A DNA stretch of 64,000 nt, taken from NCBI RefSeq assembly GCF_016613535.2, contig NZ_CP071518.1, positions 558,001 to 622,000 on the forward strand. Reading direction: 5' to 3'. Positions 22,709-32,399 of the stretch are shown here, piece by piece (the stretch's first letter is position 1; each line of letters begins with the position of its first letter). A program made the translations under genes and the position numbers. The DNA is from Lysobacter solisilvae. Lineage in GTDB: Bacteria > Pseudomonadota > Gammaproteobacteria > Xanthomonadales > Xanthomonadaceae. Under the pieces are notes generated by a model. That model was not told where the DNA came from. It did no database searches and saw nothing but the letters and a program-made list of their open reading frames with translations.

Positions 22709-23296
22709 GTGAGCGGTCCGCGCCAGCAGGCATCCGGGCCGGGGCCCGGATGCGATCCGATCGCCGACACCCGCCGCTGGCTCGAGCGCGCGGTCATTGG
22801 CCTGAACCTGTGCCCGTTCGCCAAGGCGGTGTACGTGCGCGACCAGGTGCGTTTCGTGCTCAGCACGGCGCGGACCGCCGGAGCGCTACGCGAGGACCTG
22901 GTGCATGAGCTGGAGGCACTGGCGAGCGCCGACCCCGCCCTCACCGACACCACGCTGATCGTGCATCCGCATGTGCTGCAGTCGTTCGACGACTACAACG
23001 ATTTTCTCGACGTGGCCGACGCCGCCATCGCGCAATGCGGGCTGGAGGGCGAGTTGCAGGTGGCCAGCTTCCATCCGGACTACCGCTTCGCTGGCACAGC
23101 GCCCGACGACATCGACAACTGCACCAACCGTTCGCCCTGGCCCATGTTGCACCTGCTGAGGGAGCGCAGCGTCGCACGGGCGGTGGAGGCGTTTCCCGAT
23201 CCCGACGCGATCGTCTCGCGCAACCTGGCCACGCTGCGCCGGCTTGGCCACGCCGGCTGGCGGGCGCTGCTGGACGACGAGCGCGCGCCGGACTGA
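22709..23296 (+). CDS. DUF1415 family protein
   Basis: 195 residues from GTG 22709, 15 bp after yajQ and probably co-transcribed. Contains the DUF1415 hallmarks WLERAVIGLNLCPFAK (with C35) and FHPDYRFAGTAPDDIDNCTNRSPWPMLHLLRE; the conserved Cys, His and Asp residues suggest a metal- or nucleotide-binding enzyme, but no activity is known. Confidence 0.9.
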   Translation: MSGPRQQASGPGPGCDPIADTRRWLERAVIGLNLCPFAKAVYVRDQVRFVLSTARTAGALREDLVHELEALASADPALTDTTLIVHPHVLQSFDDYNDFLDVADAAIAQCGLEGELQVASFHPDYRFAGTAPDDIDNCTNRSPWPMLHLLRERSVARAVEAFPDPDAIVSRNLATLRRLGHAGWRALLDDERAPD

Positions 23297-23303
23297 TTGC
23301 CGC

Positions 23304-24008
23304 TCAGCCGCCTGCGAACAACCGGGTGCGGTCGGCGTCGTCCAGCATTCGCCATTGCCCGGCCGGCAGGTCCGCAAGGTCGAGTCCGCCGATGCGCGGG
23401 CGATGCAGCGCCTCCACGTGGTTGCCCACCGCGGCGAACATGCGCCGCACCTGGTGGTAACGCCCCTCGGTGAGCGTCAACCGCGCGTGGCGCGGGCCCA
23501 GCACCTGCATCTGCGCCGGCGCCAGTGGCGTGGTCTCCGCTTCCAGCAGCAGGGTGCCGCTGGCGAACACACCGGCTTCGTCACCGCGCAGGTCCTGTGC
23601 CAGCGTGGCCTCGTAGACCTTGGCCAGCTGCGCCTTCGGCGAGACGATCCGGTGCAGCAGCAGGCCGTCGTCGGTCATCAGCAGCATGCCGCTGGTATCG
23701 CGATCCAGCCGACCAACGGTCGACAGCAGCGGTGAACGCAGTCGGTAGCGGGGCGGCAGCAGGTCATACACCACCCGTCCGGGATCCTTGGTGGAACACG
23801 TGTAGCCGACCGGCTTGTGGAGCATCAGCAACAGGCCCGCCGGCGGATCCAGCGGTTCGCCATCGATGCGGATGCGCGTGGAATCGATCTGGTCGTCGGC
23901 GTAGAGCACCTCGCCGTCGGCGTCGGTGATGCGGCCTTCGCGGAACATCCACTGGACGTCCTTGCGGCTGCCGTAGCCAAGGTTGGCGATGAGCTTGACG
24001 AGTTTCAT
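23304..24008 (-). CDS. rsuA: RsuA-type 16S rRNA pseudouridine synthase
   Basis: 234 residues. Converts a uridine in 16S rRNA (U516 in E. coli for RsuA) to pseudouridine. The N-terminal S4 RNA-binding domain (1-55, starting MKLVKLIANLGYGSRKDVQWM) is followed by the synthase domain with catalytic D102 in GRLDRDTSG. ATG 24008 begins the S4 domain; longer in-frame extensions upstream are Pro/Arg-rich and unlikely. Converges with DUF1415 (7 bp between stops). RsuA versus RluE/RluB-like assignment is by overall length and motif spacing. Confidence 0.88.
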   Translation of the reverse strand: MKLVKLIANLGYGSRKDVQWMFREGRITDADGEVLYADDQIDSTRIRIDGEPLDPPAGLLLMLHKPVGYTCSTKDPGRVVYDLLPPRYRLRSPLLSTVGRLDRDTSGMLLMTDDGLLLHRIVSPKAQLAKVYEATLAQDLRGDEAGVFASGTLLLEAETTPLAPAQMQVLGPRHARLTLTEGRYHQVRRMFAAVGNHVEALHRPRIGGLDLADLPAGQWRMLDDADRTRLFAGG

Positions 24009-24091
24009 GGGGTCTGGGTCCGCGACGGTTCCGGGTGGCGGGCGGTTGTGGCCAGCGACGTGGGTCGCTCGGGGGGCGGGACGGGCGGGGA

Positions 24092-25144
24092 TCAGGGGCG
24101 GCGCGCGTGGACCACCTTGAATCCACCCTGTTGCACCACCGTGCGCACCTGCGGAAAGTGCTCCTGCAGCGCGGTCTCGTACGGCAGATGGCGATTGGCC
24201 ACGATCCACAGCTCGCCGCCCGGACGCAATGCCTGCGCGGCGACGGCGATGAAGCGCCGTCCGATATCCGGCCGGTCCGCGCGGCCCTGTGCGTGGAATG
24301 GCGGATTGCTGACGATGACGTCGAACGCGCGCCCCAGGCCAACGGTGACGTCATGCCAGTGGAAGCCCATCGGTTTCGACGACAGGGCGGCCAGGTTCTG
24401 CCGCGCCAGGTCGAGGGCGCGACGCTCGGCTTCGTACAGGTCCAGCGAAGTGATCCCCGCGCAGCGCGCGAGCAGCTCCGCCGACAGGAAGCCGAAGCCC
24501 GCACCCAGGTCGGCCGCCTCGCCGCGCAGCGTGGTCGGCAGATGTTGGGCCAGCAAGGCCGAGGCGGGGTCGATGCGGTCCCATGCGAACAGGCCCGGGC
24601 GGCTGTGGAAGCGGCCGTCGGCAATCGGCCGCGGCGCATCGGCCTGGCGCCATTGCGCCAGCAGCTCCGCGTCGACGCCCTCCTGCGCGAGCGGCGCAGT
24701 CCAGAACGCGCGGCACTTGTGCTTGGACAGCTGGCCCAACGGCCCGGCCAGGCGGGCGAGGTCGGCCTGCGCCGACTTCGCGCCTTCATCGTTGGCTACG
24801 CAGGCCAGCACGCGCCCACCCGGACGCGCACGATCCACGGCCCGCGCGAACAGGGCCCGCGCCTCGTCCCGCTGGCGCGGCGGCAACACCAGCACCAGGC
24901 TCTGCAGTGACAGGTCTCCGTCCGCATCGGCCAGCGCCAGGCCCGATCGCGCCAGGCGGTCAGCCTCCGGCCGGAAGGTCTGTTCGCACAACAGGCCGGG
25001 GAACGCACGCTGGTGCAGCGGCCAGCCGTCGCGTGCGCGCAGGAACAGCGCGCCGTCCGCCGGCCAGTCCAGCGGACCGTCGACAATCGGCAGCATGAGG
25101 GTTTCCAGCGCGGGATCGGTACCGTCGGGCAGCACGCAGGGCAT
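24092..25144 (-). CDS. rsmC: 16S rRNA (guanine-N2) methyltransferase, RsmC-like
   Basis: 350 residues. Methylates a guanine (G1207 in E. coli) of 16S rRNA using SAM. Like RsmC it has an N-terminal degenerate methyltransferase-like domain (1-170) and a C-terminal catalytic domain with the SAM-binding DLGAGFG (212-218) and target-base motif NPPFH (280-284). Lies 83 bp upstream of rsuA on the same strand, pairing two rRNA-modification genes. Confidence 0.93.
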   Translation of the reverse strand: MPCVLPDGTDPALETLMLPIVDGPLDWPADGALFLRARDGWPLHQRAFPGLLCEQTFRPEADRLARSGLALADADGDLSLQSLVLVLPPRQRDEARALFARAVDRARPGGRVLACVANDEGAKSAQADLARLAGPLGQLSKHKCRAFWTAPLAQEGVDAELLAQWRQADAPRPIADGRFHSRPGLFAWDRIDPASALLAQHLPTTLRGEAADLGAGFGFLSAELLARCAGITSLDLYEAERRALDLARQNLAALSSKPMGFHWHDVTVGLGRAFDVIVSNPPFHAQGRADRPDIGRRFIAVAAQALRPGGELWIVANRHLPYETALQEHFPQVRTVVQQGGFKVVHARRP

Positions 25145-25277
25145 CCGTTGAACGTGTACGGATTCTATGCGGCCGCGCGCGATTCCGCCCGATTTCCTGA
25201 GGAAATCCCGATATTTAACGTGGGACCAACACCGCCGCGGGCATCATCGGCGCTGTCCATAGCACGAGGATCTGTCC

Positions 25278-25541
25278 ATGCGAGCCCTTTTCGTCGGTGG
25301 TACGGTCGACAACAGCGAACTCGATCTGAGCGTGGATCGCCCGCCGCTGCATTACCCCGAGAACACCGGCGGCGGCCACTCGCGTTATCGCCTCCACCAT
25401 GTGGGCCTGCGGGACGAAGGTGAGATCGCCTACGCGGTCTATGCCTCCCCGGAACTCGCGGACGAGATGGTCAGCAATGTCAGCGACGAACGCCGGTACC
25501 CCAGCCGCTTCCAGGCCACCCCTGCGCTGATGGCACGCTGA
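25278..25541 (+). CDS. Small protein of unknown function
   Basis: 87 residues, ATG 25278 with AGGA 8 bp upstream. Hydrophilic, with a central HYPENTGGGHSRYRLHHVGL segment and no signal peptide. No domain recognised. Convergent with the NRDE gene. Codon usage looks coding (GC-rich third positions). Confidence 0.7.
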   Translation: MRALFVGGTVDNSELDLSVDRPPLHYPENTGGGHSRYRLHHVGLRDEGEIAYAVYASPELADEMVSNVSDERRYPSRFQATPALMAR

Positions 25542-25579
25542 GCCCGCCCGGCCAGCATTGGCCGCCCCACGGGCCCGCC

Positions 25580-26365
25580 TCAACGACCGACCGGCAGAAG
25601 CTCGAAGCTGTCGCCCAGCGGCCGGCCATCCGGACCGAAGCGACGCTCGGCGAAGGCGATGCTTCCCTCACCCACCAGCACGACGGTGCTGCAGCGCGTG
25701 CCATAGCGCTCGCCGCGCACGAAGGGCGGCGACAACCAGCGCTCCATCTCCAGGCCGACACCGGTGTCGGGAAGCGCGGCGTCGGGCGCGGGCGTGGTGT
25801 CGGAGAGCGCCGCGAACAGCGGCTCCAGCCGGGACACGTCCACGGCCTGCATGGACGACGGGGAATCCAGCCACGCACGCAGCGCGCGCGTGGCGTGCCC
25901 ACTCTTCGGCCAGGCGGCATCGAAGGCGCCGTTGGACATGGCGTGGATGCCTGGCGCCACGGCATGCGTGTGTGCCTGCGGATGGTTGCTGGCGAAGTGG
26001 AGTTCGCTGCCATCCCAGGCCAGCAGGTTGTAGCGGCCAAACTCGGGCGCGATCGGCGTGAGGCTGGCGGTGAATGCGGCGGCCGGCTCCGTCCCGGCCG
26101 CGAAGTCATTCACGAGGGCGCCGCGCGACCGCGGTGCCGGCGGTGCATCGCGGCCTGCGCGCACGTTCGTCACCGCCGCCAGGCGACCGGTGGTGGAGGC
26201 CAGCAGCCAGGCGCCGCCGGCTTGCAGGTCGCGGCCGCCATGGATCCGCGCGTCCGGCCATGGGCCCGCAGGTGCCGCGGCGCGCGCATGGAACTCGTCG
26301 CGGTTGGCGATCAGGGCCAGCGCGAAACGGGGGTGGGCTTGCCAGGCGACTGCGATCAGGCACAT
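25580..26365 (-). CDS. NRDE (TANGO2-like) family protein
   Basis: 261 residues from ATG 26365. The N-terminal MCLIAVAW places a Cys at position 2, as in N-terminal-nucleophile-like members, and ANRDEF gives the family its NRDE name; GTRCSTVVLV near residue 225 is also conserved. Bacterial members are of unknown function; eukaryotic TANGO2 is linked to Golgi and haem/lipid handling. An upstream in-frame start at 26392 was rejected because it would bury C2. Confidence 0.9.
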   Translation of the reverse strand: MCLIAVAWQAHPRFALALIANRDEFHARAAAPAGPWPDARIHGGRDLQAGGAWLLASTTGRLAAVTNVRAGRDAPPAPRSRGALVNDFAAGTEPAAAFTASLTPIAPEFGRYNLLAWDGSELHFASNHPQAHTHAVAPGIHAMSNGAFDAAWPKSGHATRALRAWLDSPSSMQAVDVSRLEPLFAALSDTTPAPDAALPDTGVGLEMERWLSPPFVRGERYGTRCSTVVLVGEGSIAFAERRFGPDGRPLGDSFELLPVGR

Positions 26366-26427
26366 CCCGACATCATAGGCGGCGCCCGTCATCGCCGACC
26401 GGCGCGGGGATGGGACACACTGGTGGC

Positions 26428-26712
26428 ATGACCGTCTATGTCGACGATGCCGTCCATCTCTGGCGCGAGCGCCGCTGGGCCCACCTGATGGCCGACACCC
26501 TCGGGGAGCTGCATGCGATGGCCGGGCAACTGGGACTGCCGCGACGCGCCTTCCAGAACAAGACCAGTGGCGCGCACTACGACGTGGACGCGGTCCTGCG
26601 CGAGCAGGCGCTTGCCCTGGGCGCGGTCGCCATCTCGCGGCACCGCGACCGGGCGCTGGTGAAGGCGGTCATCGCGCGCGCCCGCGAGCAGGGCCGCGGC
26701 CTGGCGCCCTGA
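26428..26712 (+). CDS. DUF4031 domain protein
   Basis: 94 residues. Begins MTVYVDDAVHLWRERRWAHLMAD and contains AFQNKTSGAHYDVD, the conserved core of DUF4031, which is related to small nucleotide- or nucleic-acid-binding folds but without known function. Divergent from the NRDE gene with 62 bp between starts. Converges on the Lrp-type regulator with one base between stops. Confidence 0.88.
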   Translation: MTVYVDDAVHLWRERRWAHLMADTLGELHAMAGQLGLPRRAFQNKTSGAHYDVDAVLREQALALGAVAISRHRDRALVKAVIARAREQGRGLAP

Positions 26713-26713
26713 T

Positions 26714-27145
26714 TCAGCGCACCAGCAGCGTGCGCAGCACCGGCAGCGTGGTGACATCGTCGATGCCCTTCAGTGCCACGACCGCCTCGCGCAGGTCAGC
26801 CAGTTGCGCAGGCGTGCCGGCCTGCACGAGCACCAGCAGGTCGATGTCCCCGGCCACGCTGTGGCAGGCCTGGACCTGCGGCATCCGTGCCAGCGCGGGC
26901 ATCACGTCGTCGCAGGTGAAACCATCGGCATAGCGCAGCAGCAGCCAGGCGCGCAGGGGATCGCCCTGACTGCCGAGCCGGACCGTGTACTGGGCAATGA
27001 CCCCAGCCTCTTCCAGCCGCTGGACGCGTTCCTGGACCGCGCTGCGCGACAGGCCCACCGATTTGGCCAGGTGCACCGTGGACAGGCGCGCGTTGTCCTG
27101 CAACAGGGCAATAAGCCTGCGATCGATGTCGTCGAGCGTCTTCAT
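26714..27145 (-). CDS. Lrp/AsnC family transcriptional regulator
   Basis: 143 residues. N-terminal helix-turn-helix (about 5-52: DRRLIALLQDNARLSTVHLAKSVGLSRSAVQERVQRLE) and C-terminal RAM ligand-binding/oligomerisation domain. Such regulators sense amino acids and usually control themselves and neighbours. Divergently transcribed from the isochorismatase-family gene, its most likely target, across 119 bp. Confidence 0.93.
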   Translation of the reverse strand: MKTLDDIDRRLIALLQDNARLSTVHLAKSVGLSRSAVQERVQRLEEAGVIAQYTVRLGSQGDPLRAWLLLRYADGFTCDDVMPALARMPQVQACHSVAGDIDLLVLVQAGTPAQLADLREAVVALKGIDDVTTLPVLRTLLVR

Positions 27146-27264
27146 GCAGCGATTATCGCCGCTCCGACCGGCGGAAGGCCGGCCCGCGCCGGCAATCTGC
27201 CGGGTTGAGACCGGCGGACGACTGCATCGATAGTGCGCGTCCTCTCTTACTCCCGGTAAATGCG
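27146..27264. promoter_or_regulatory. Divergent regulator/hydrolase intergenic region
   Basis: 119 bp between the two divergent starts. The near-palindrome CGATTATCG (27150-27158) lies five bases from the lrp-type start codon, and a related ATCGAT element is near 27226. These are plausible Lrp-type operator halves but no consensus can be tested here. Confidence 0.3.
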
Positions 27265-27825
27265 ATGACGCTCGATGAACACACCGCCCTGATCCCGATC
27301 GACGTGCAGCAGGCCTTCGACCATGCGCCGTGGCCGCCGCGCAACAACCCGGGGATGGAGGCCAACGGCCTGCGCCTGCTCGAGGCCTGGCGCGCCAGCG
27401 GCCGGCCGCTGATCCACGTCAAGCACGACTCGGTAGTACCAGGCTCCACCCTGGCCGCCGGCCATCCCGGCAACGCGCAGCGGCCGGGCTTCGAGCCACA
27501 GGGCGCCGAGCCGCTGGTCCGCAAATCGGTCAACGCCGCCTTCATCGGCACCGACCTGGACCTGCGGCTGCGCCGACTGGGCGTCACCAGCGTCGTGCTG
27601 TTCGGCATCAGCACCGACATGTGCGTCTCGACGACGGCGCGCGTGGCCGCCAACCTGGGCTACCGCACCATCGTCGTCGGCGATGCGAGCTTCTGCTTCG
27701 ACCAGGCCGATGCCGACGGCGCCGTGATCCCGGCCGAACTGGTCCATCGCGTGCACCTGGCGACGCTGCGGGCGGAGTTCGCGGAGGTGGTGGACACGGA
27801 CGGGCTGCTGCGGTCGCTGGGCTGA
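27265..27825 (+). CDS. Isochorismatase-family cysteine hydrolase
   Basis: 186 residues. The Asp-Lys-Cys triad of the family is present: D13 (IDVQQAF), K87 (RKSVNAAF) and C120 (GISTDMCVSTTAR). Members hydrolyse isochorismate, nicotinamide, N-carbamoyl amides or similar; the exact substrate cannot be told. The start is ATG 27265 after a weak ribosome site; an upstream in-frame GTG is less likely. The divergent Lrp-type gene suggests amino-acid- or amide-linked control. Confidence 0.9.
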   Translation: MTLDEHTALIPIDVQQAFDHAPWPPRNNPGMEANGLRLLEAWRASGRPLIHVKHDSVVPGSTLAAGHPGNAQRPGFEPQGAEPLVRKSVNAAFIGTDLDLRLRRLGVTSVVLFGISTDMCVSTTARVAANLGYRTIVVGDASFCFDQADADGAVIPAELVHRVHLATLRAEFAEVVDTDGLLRSLG

Positions 27826-27906
27826 GCCGGCGACAGCGCGGCGGGCAGGGCGCGATTACGGGGGCGCGGCTACAATGCGCCCCAGCCTTTTCCACCGAGC
27901 ACGACC

Positions 27907-28167
27907 ATGGCCAGCACCCCGCCCGACCGCCTCTGCAACGATCCGCGCAGCAAGTTCTACGATGAGTCCATGCTCGAGCGCGGCATCGGCATCCGCTTCA
28001 ATGGCGCCGAGCGCCACAACGTCGAGGAGTACTGCATCAGCGAGGGCTGGGTGCGCCTGCCGGTGGGCAAGGCACTGGATCGCCACGGCCAGCCGATGAC
28101 GATGAAGGTCAAAGGCCAGGTCGAGGCGTGGTTTCTGACCCCGGACGCCGAAGCGCCGCAGGAGTAG
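27907..28167 (+). CDS. DUF3297 family protein
   Basis: 86 residues, matching the small DUF3297 family throughout: PPDRLCNDPRSKFYDE, RGIGIRFNGAERHNVEEYC and a C-terminal KVKGQVEAWF. Cytosolic, function unknown. Convergent with the ABC-2 permease gene; the 70-bp spacer has an 8-bp GC-rich inverted repeat but no U-tract. Confidence 0.9.
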   Translation: MASTPPDRLCNDPRSKFYDESMLERGIGIRFNGAERHNVEEYCISEGWVRLPVGKALDRHGQPMTMKVKGQVEAWFLTPDAEAPQE

Positions 28168-28238
28168 ACCGGCCGCGGTTTCGCGCGACGCCCCGACGGC
28201 CGGCCCGGCGCCTGCCGTCGGCCTTGCCGCCTGCCCGC

Positions 28239-28996
28239 TCAGGCCTTGAGCCGGTATCCGGTGCGGAAGATCCACGCGACCAGCGTCGCGCAGATGGCCA
28301 GGAACAGCACGATCGCCGCCACGCTGACCCCGACGTTGACGTCGGACACCCCGTAGAAGCTCCAGCGCATGCCGCTCACCAGGTACACCACCGGGTTGAA
28401 CAGCGCGATCTTCTGCCACACGCCGGGCAGCATGGAGATCGAGTAGAACGCGCCGCCCAGGAAGGTCAGCGGCGTCAGCACCAGCAGCGGCACCACCTGC
28501 AGCTTCTGGAAGCTGTCGGCCCAGATGCCCAGGATGAAGCCGAACAGGCTGAAGCTCAGTGCGGTGAGCACGAGGAAGCAGGCCATCCACAGCGGATGCT
28601 GGATCTCATAGGGCACGAAGAAGCGCGCGGTGGCCAGGATCAGGACGCCCAGGATCAGTGACTTGGTCGCCGCCGCGCCGACGTAGCCCAGCAGGATCTC
28701 CAGCGTCGACACCGGTGCCGACAGCAGTTCGTAGATCGTCCCCGACCACTTGGGCAGGTAGATGCCGAAGGAAGCGTTGGACACGCTCTCGGTGAGCAGC
28801 GAGAGCATGATCAGGCCGGGAATGATGAAGGCGCCGTAGCTGACGCCGTCCACTTCGCCCATGCGCGAGCCGATCGCGGCACCGAACACGACGAAGTACA
28901 GCGAAGTCGACAGCACCGGCGAAAGAATCGATTCGAGCAGCGTGCGGAAGGTGCGCGCCATCTCGAAGTGATAGATCGCGCGCACGGCATGCAGGT

Positions 28997-29000
<4 letters not shown>
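28239..29000 (-). CDS. ABC-2 type transporter permease
   Basis: 253 residues with six predicted transmembrane helices; the ABC-2 signature region [34 protein letters not shown] is near the C-terminus. Resembles YadH-type exporter permeases. ATG 29000 overlaps the stop of the ATPase gene (ATGA), so the two subunits are co-translated. Substrate unknown; related systems export lipids, polysaccharide or drugs. Confidence 0.95.
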
Positions 29001-30034
<1,034 letters not shown>

Positions 30035-30035
30035 G

Positions 30036-30293
30036 TCAGCCCATGTCGCCCAGTTCACGGGCTGCAGGCGGCTGCGAGGTCAGCCGCGACAGCAGCGTGC
30101 GCACCGCCGGAACGGTGACCCAGGCCACCGGAAGGGCGATGACGAACGCCAGCGCCCAGTTGGCCAGCCAGGCCTGGAGCAGGCCCGGGCCCGGGCCGGC
30201 ATGCAGGACCGTCATGGCCAGGCTGATGACACCTGACATCACAGTGACCATCAGTGGGACGAAGGCGAACTGCGCCTGGCGGGGAGTCAGCAT
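30036..30293 (-). CDS. DUF2798 family membrane protein
   Basis: 85 residues with two transmembrane helices ([20 protein letters not shown] and [20 protein letters not shown]), matching the small DUF2798 family of unknown function. ATG 30293 begins the conserved [15 protein letters not shown]. It abuts the ABC ATPase start, so it is likely the first gene of that operon. Confidence 0.85.
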   Translation of the reverse strand: MLTPRQAQFAFVPLMVTVMSGVISLAMTVLHAGPGPGLLQAWLANWALAFVIALPVAWVTVPAVRTLLSRLTSQPPAARELGDMG

Positions 30294-30570
30294 CGACGGG
30301 AGCTCTGAAGGGGGAGCGACAAGGCTAGGCCGCCCGGCGGGTTTCGATAAGCCCGTCACGGCTGCACGGAATATCCCGGATGCGGGGCAATGGCCTCTCG
30401 CGTCGCCTGGCTGAATGCGGGACAACCCTGTCGCGCCGGAAGGGCGACTGCCGTCAAGGTTCGACAAGGCCGAAGGCAGTCCGCGGTTCCAACGGCCGCT
30501 GGCCCACCTACCATCGCAACGCATCCGGTATCGCGCCGGGACCACCACGCACCACACCAAGGGGAAGACA

Positions 30571-30915
30571 ATGAAGCGTCTGTTGCTGGCTGCCTCCATC
30601 GCCTGCCTGTGCCTGGCCTCGACCTCCGCGTTTGCGGGCGGCAAGGGGCGCGGCCACGGCGGTCACCACGGCGACCACCATGGTTATGACGACCATCCGC
30701 CCGGCAAGCACAAGGGCTGGCACAAGGACAACTGGCGCCGGGGCGACCGCATCGAGATCGTCCACGTCGAGCGCCGCTACTACATCGACGACTACGCGCA
30801 CTACCACCTGCGCCAGCCGCCGCGCGGCCACCGCTGGATCCGCACGCCGGACGGCAAGTTCATCCTGGTCGCCGTGGCCACCGGCATCATCGCCGACATC
30901 CTGCTGCACCACTGA
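30571..30915 (+). CDS. RcnB family periplasmic protein
   Basis: 114 residues. Signal peptide MKRLLLAASIACLCLASTSAFA, a His/Gly/Asp-rich stretch (GHGGHHGDHHGYDDH, about 27-42) likely to bind metal, then the RcnB core GDRIEIVHVERRYYIDDY and RGHRWIRTPDGKFILVAVATG with a final hydrophobic segment. E. coli RcnB takes part in nickel/cobalt homeostasis; a metal role here is inference supported by the His cluster. AAGGGGAAGA precedes the ATG, and a strong terminator follows. Confidence 0.88.
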   Translation: MKRLLLAASIACLCLASTSAFAGGKGRGHGGHHGDHHGYDDHPPGKHKGWHKDNWRRGDRIEIVHVERRYYIDDYAHYHLRQPPRGHRWIRTPDGKFILVAVATGIIADILLHH

Positions 30916-30949
30916 CCGCTGCACCGCGCCCGGCGCGCGGTTGCCGCCC

Positions 30950-30982
30950 ACGAAAAGCCCCGCCTCAAGCGGGGCTTTTCGT
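30950..30982 (+). terminator. Intrinsic terminator after the RcnB-like gene
   Basis: Perfect 14-bp stem (30950-30963 with 30969-30982, loop CTCAA) including CCCCGC/GCGGGG and flanking A4/T4 runs. Symmetric, so it may also end minus-strand transcripts. Confidence 0.85.
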
Positions 30983-31038
30983 TGTGGCGGTCAGCGCGGG
31001 GATCTGCGCAGTAACGCGCCGCAATGGCGTGCTCGCTG

Positions 31039-31485
31039 TCAGTCCTTTTCCTTGCCGATCACCTTGCCGTTGACCGGATCAATCTTCAGTTCGACGTCCT
31101 TGCCCTGCGGGTCATCGGCTTCGGCATTCCAGATGCCGTCCTCGTAATCGACGTCGTGCACGTTGGTGTAGCCGGCGGCGGCCAGTTTCGCGCGGACGTC
31201 GGCCTCGCCGAGGTTGGCGACCTGCTCGTCCGGATAGACCTGACCGGTCCGGGGGTCGATGCGCACGTCGACGCGGTTGCCATTCGCGCTGCGCGCGTCG
31301 GCTTTCCACACGCCGTCCTCGAACTTGACGTCGTTGACCCGGGTATAGCCCTGCGCCTCGAGCCGTGCCTGGATCTGCGGCTGCGTGAGCGCCTCCTGCC
31401 CCTGGGCACCGCCGGCGACCACTGCCAGCGCGAACACGGCGGTCGACATCATCTTCGCAACCGGCTTGGGTGCAATCAGCTTCAT
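31039..31485 (-). CDS. Exported tandem PepSY-domain protein
   Basis: 148 residues. After a signal peptide ending AGGAQG lie two PepSY-like repeats: about 32-90 (LTQPQIQARLEAQGYTRV...) and 92-148 (LGEADVRAKLAAAGYTNV...), each with the DVxxEDGxWxA strand and a DPxxGxV end. PepSY domains are thought to inhibit or modulate proteases or sense envelope conditions. Start ATG 31485. Confidence 0.85.
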   Translation of the reverse strand: MKLIAPKPVAKMMSTAVFALAVVAGGAQGQEALTQPQIQARLEAQGYTRVNDVKFEDGVWKADARSANGNRVDVRIDPRTGQVYPDEQVANLGEADVRAKLAAAGYTNVHDVDYEDGIWNAEADDPQGKDVELKIDPVNGKVIGKEKD

Positions 31486-31624
31486 CCACGACTCCTGGTT
31501 TTTGAAGGAGCCGGCAGTGTCCGAATCGTCAGGACAACCGCGGATGAAACCCCGGGTGCGCGGGTCAGGACCCGTTGGCGGAGGTCGACGCGACGTGATT
31601 CGCCGCGGCGCCCGCCGCGGTCCG

Positions 31625-32011
31625 CTAGGCCGCCGGCCTGTGCGGCGATGCGCGCAATGCGCGCGCGATCATGCCGATGCCGCCGGCCAGCAACGCCAGC
31701 ATCATCAGGGTGTTGAACAGGCTGGTGGGCGCGAACCAGATCCGCAGGTTGACCAGGATGCCGGCGAGGATGATCACCAGCGATGCGATGAGCAACAGCC
31801 AGCCCACCACGGCGCGACCGTTGAAGAACAGCATCCCGACGCCGGCGATGAAGGGCACCAGCGACAGCCCGAAGCTGTTGTAGCCCCACAGGTGCCAGGC
31901 GCCGCCGCTGACGGTGACCTGGTTCATCAGCAGCCAGCCGCCAGCCACCGCACAGGCGAATCCCACCAGGAACAGCCCCAGCCCGCCTTCCGTCCCGCCC
32001 GCTCCGCGCAT
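31625..32011 (-). CDS. Four-helix membrane protein of unknown function
   Basis: 128 residues with four hydrophobic helices (about 13-33, 48-68, 70-92 and 96-116) and a short basic C-terminus. Not assigned to a family. ATG 32011 has GGGAGA upstream, favouring it over a start 54 bp earlier. The csp terminator lies between it and the cold-shock gene. Confidence 0.7.
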   Translation of the reverse strand: MRGAGGTEGGLGLFLVGFACAVAGGWLLMNQVTVSGGAWHLWGYNSFGLSLVPFIAGVGMLFFNGRAVVGWLLLIASLVIILAGILVNLRIWFAPTSLFNTLMMLALLAGGIGMIARALRASPHRPAA

Positions 32012-32094
32012 TGCCGTCTCCCGTTGGATGGCCCGGATCATCGGGCCTATGCAGGCGGGCCGCAATCGGCATCTGCCTGGGCAGCACTCCGGCC

Positions 32095-32126
32095 AAAAAA
32101 AAAGCCCGGCCGAAGCCGGGCTTTTT
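32095..32126 (-). terminator. Terminator of the cold-shock gene
   Basis: GCCCGGC (32104-32110), loop CGAA, GCCGGGC (32115-32121). On the minus strand it is followed by nine U. Thus it ends the csp message about 20 bp after its stop. The T5 on the plus strand makes it partly bidirectional. Confidence 0.88.
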
Positions 32127-32144
32127 CGTCTTGCTGGTGCGGAC

Positions 32145-32354
32145 TTACGCCGGCTGGACGGCGTCTGCCTGCAGGCCCTTCTGGCCCTTGGTCACGGTGA
32201 AGGTGACCTTCTGGCCTTCCTGCAGGCTCTTGAAGCCCTGGGACTGGATGGAACGGAAATGGACGAAAACGTCCTCGCCATTCTCACGGCTGATGAAGCC
32301 GAAGCCCTTGGCATCGTTGAACCACTTGACGGTACCGGTTTCACGGTCGGACAT
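32145..32354 (-). CDS. cspA: CspA-family cold-shock protein
   Basis: 69 residues, a single OB-fold cold-shock domain with both RNA-binding motifs: KGFGFIS (RNP1) and DVFVHF (RNP2). Single-stranded nucleic-acid chaperone. ATG 32354 is preceded by AAGGAG; a 12-residue in-frame extension upstream is non-conserved. The leader contains a GAAA-capped hairpin (32384-32399) and probably extends further, as in other cold-shock messages. Confidence 0.95.
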   Translation of the reverse strand: MSDRETGTVKWFNDAKGFGFISRENGEDVFVHFRSIQSQGFKSLQEGQKVTFTVTKGQKGLQADAVQPA

Positions 32355-32383
32355 GACTTGCTCCTTGGAACAGTTTTGAAAGC

Positions 32384-32399
32384 GCCGCATTTCTGCGGC
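32384..32399 (-). promoter_or_regulatory. GNRA-capped hairpin in the csp leader
   Basis: Minus-strand GCCGCA-GAAA-TGCGGC: 6-bp stem closed by a GAAA tetraloop, 30 bases upstream of the csp start. Likely part of a structured 5' leader. Confidence 0.5.
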
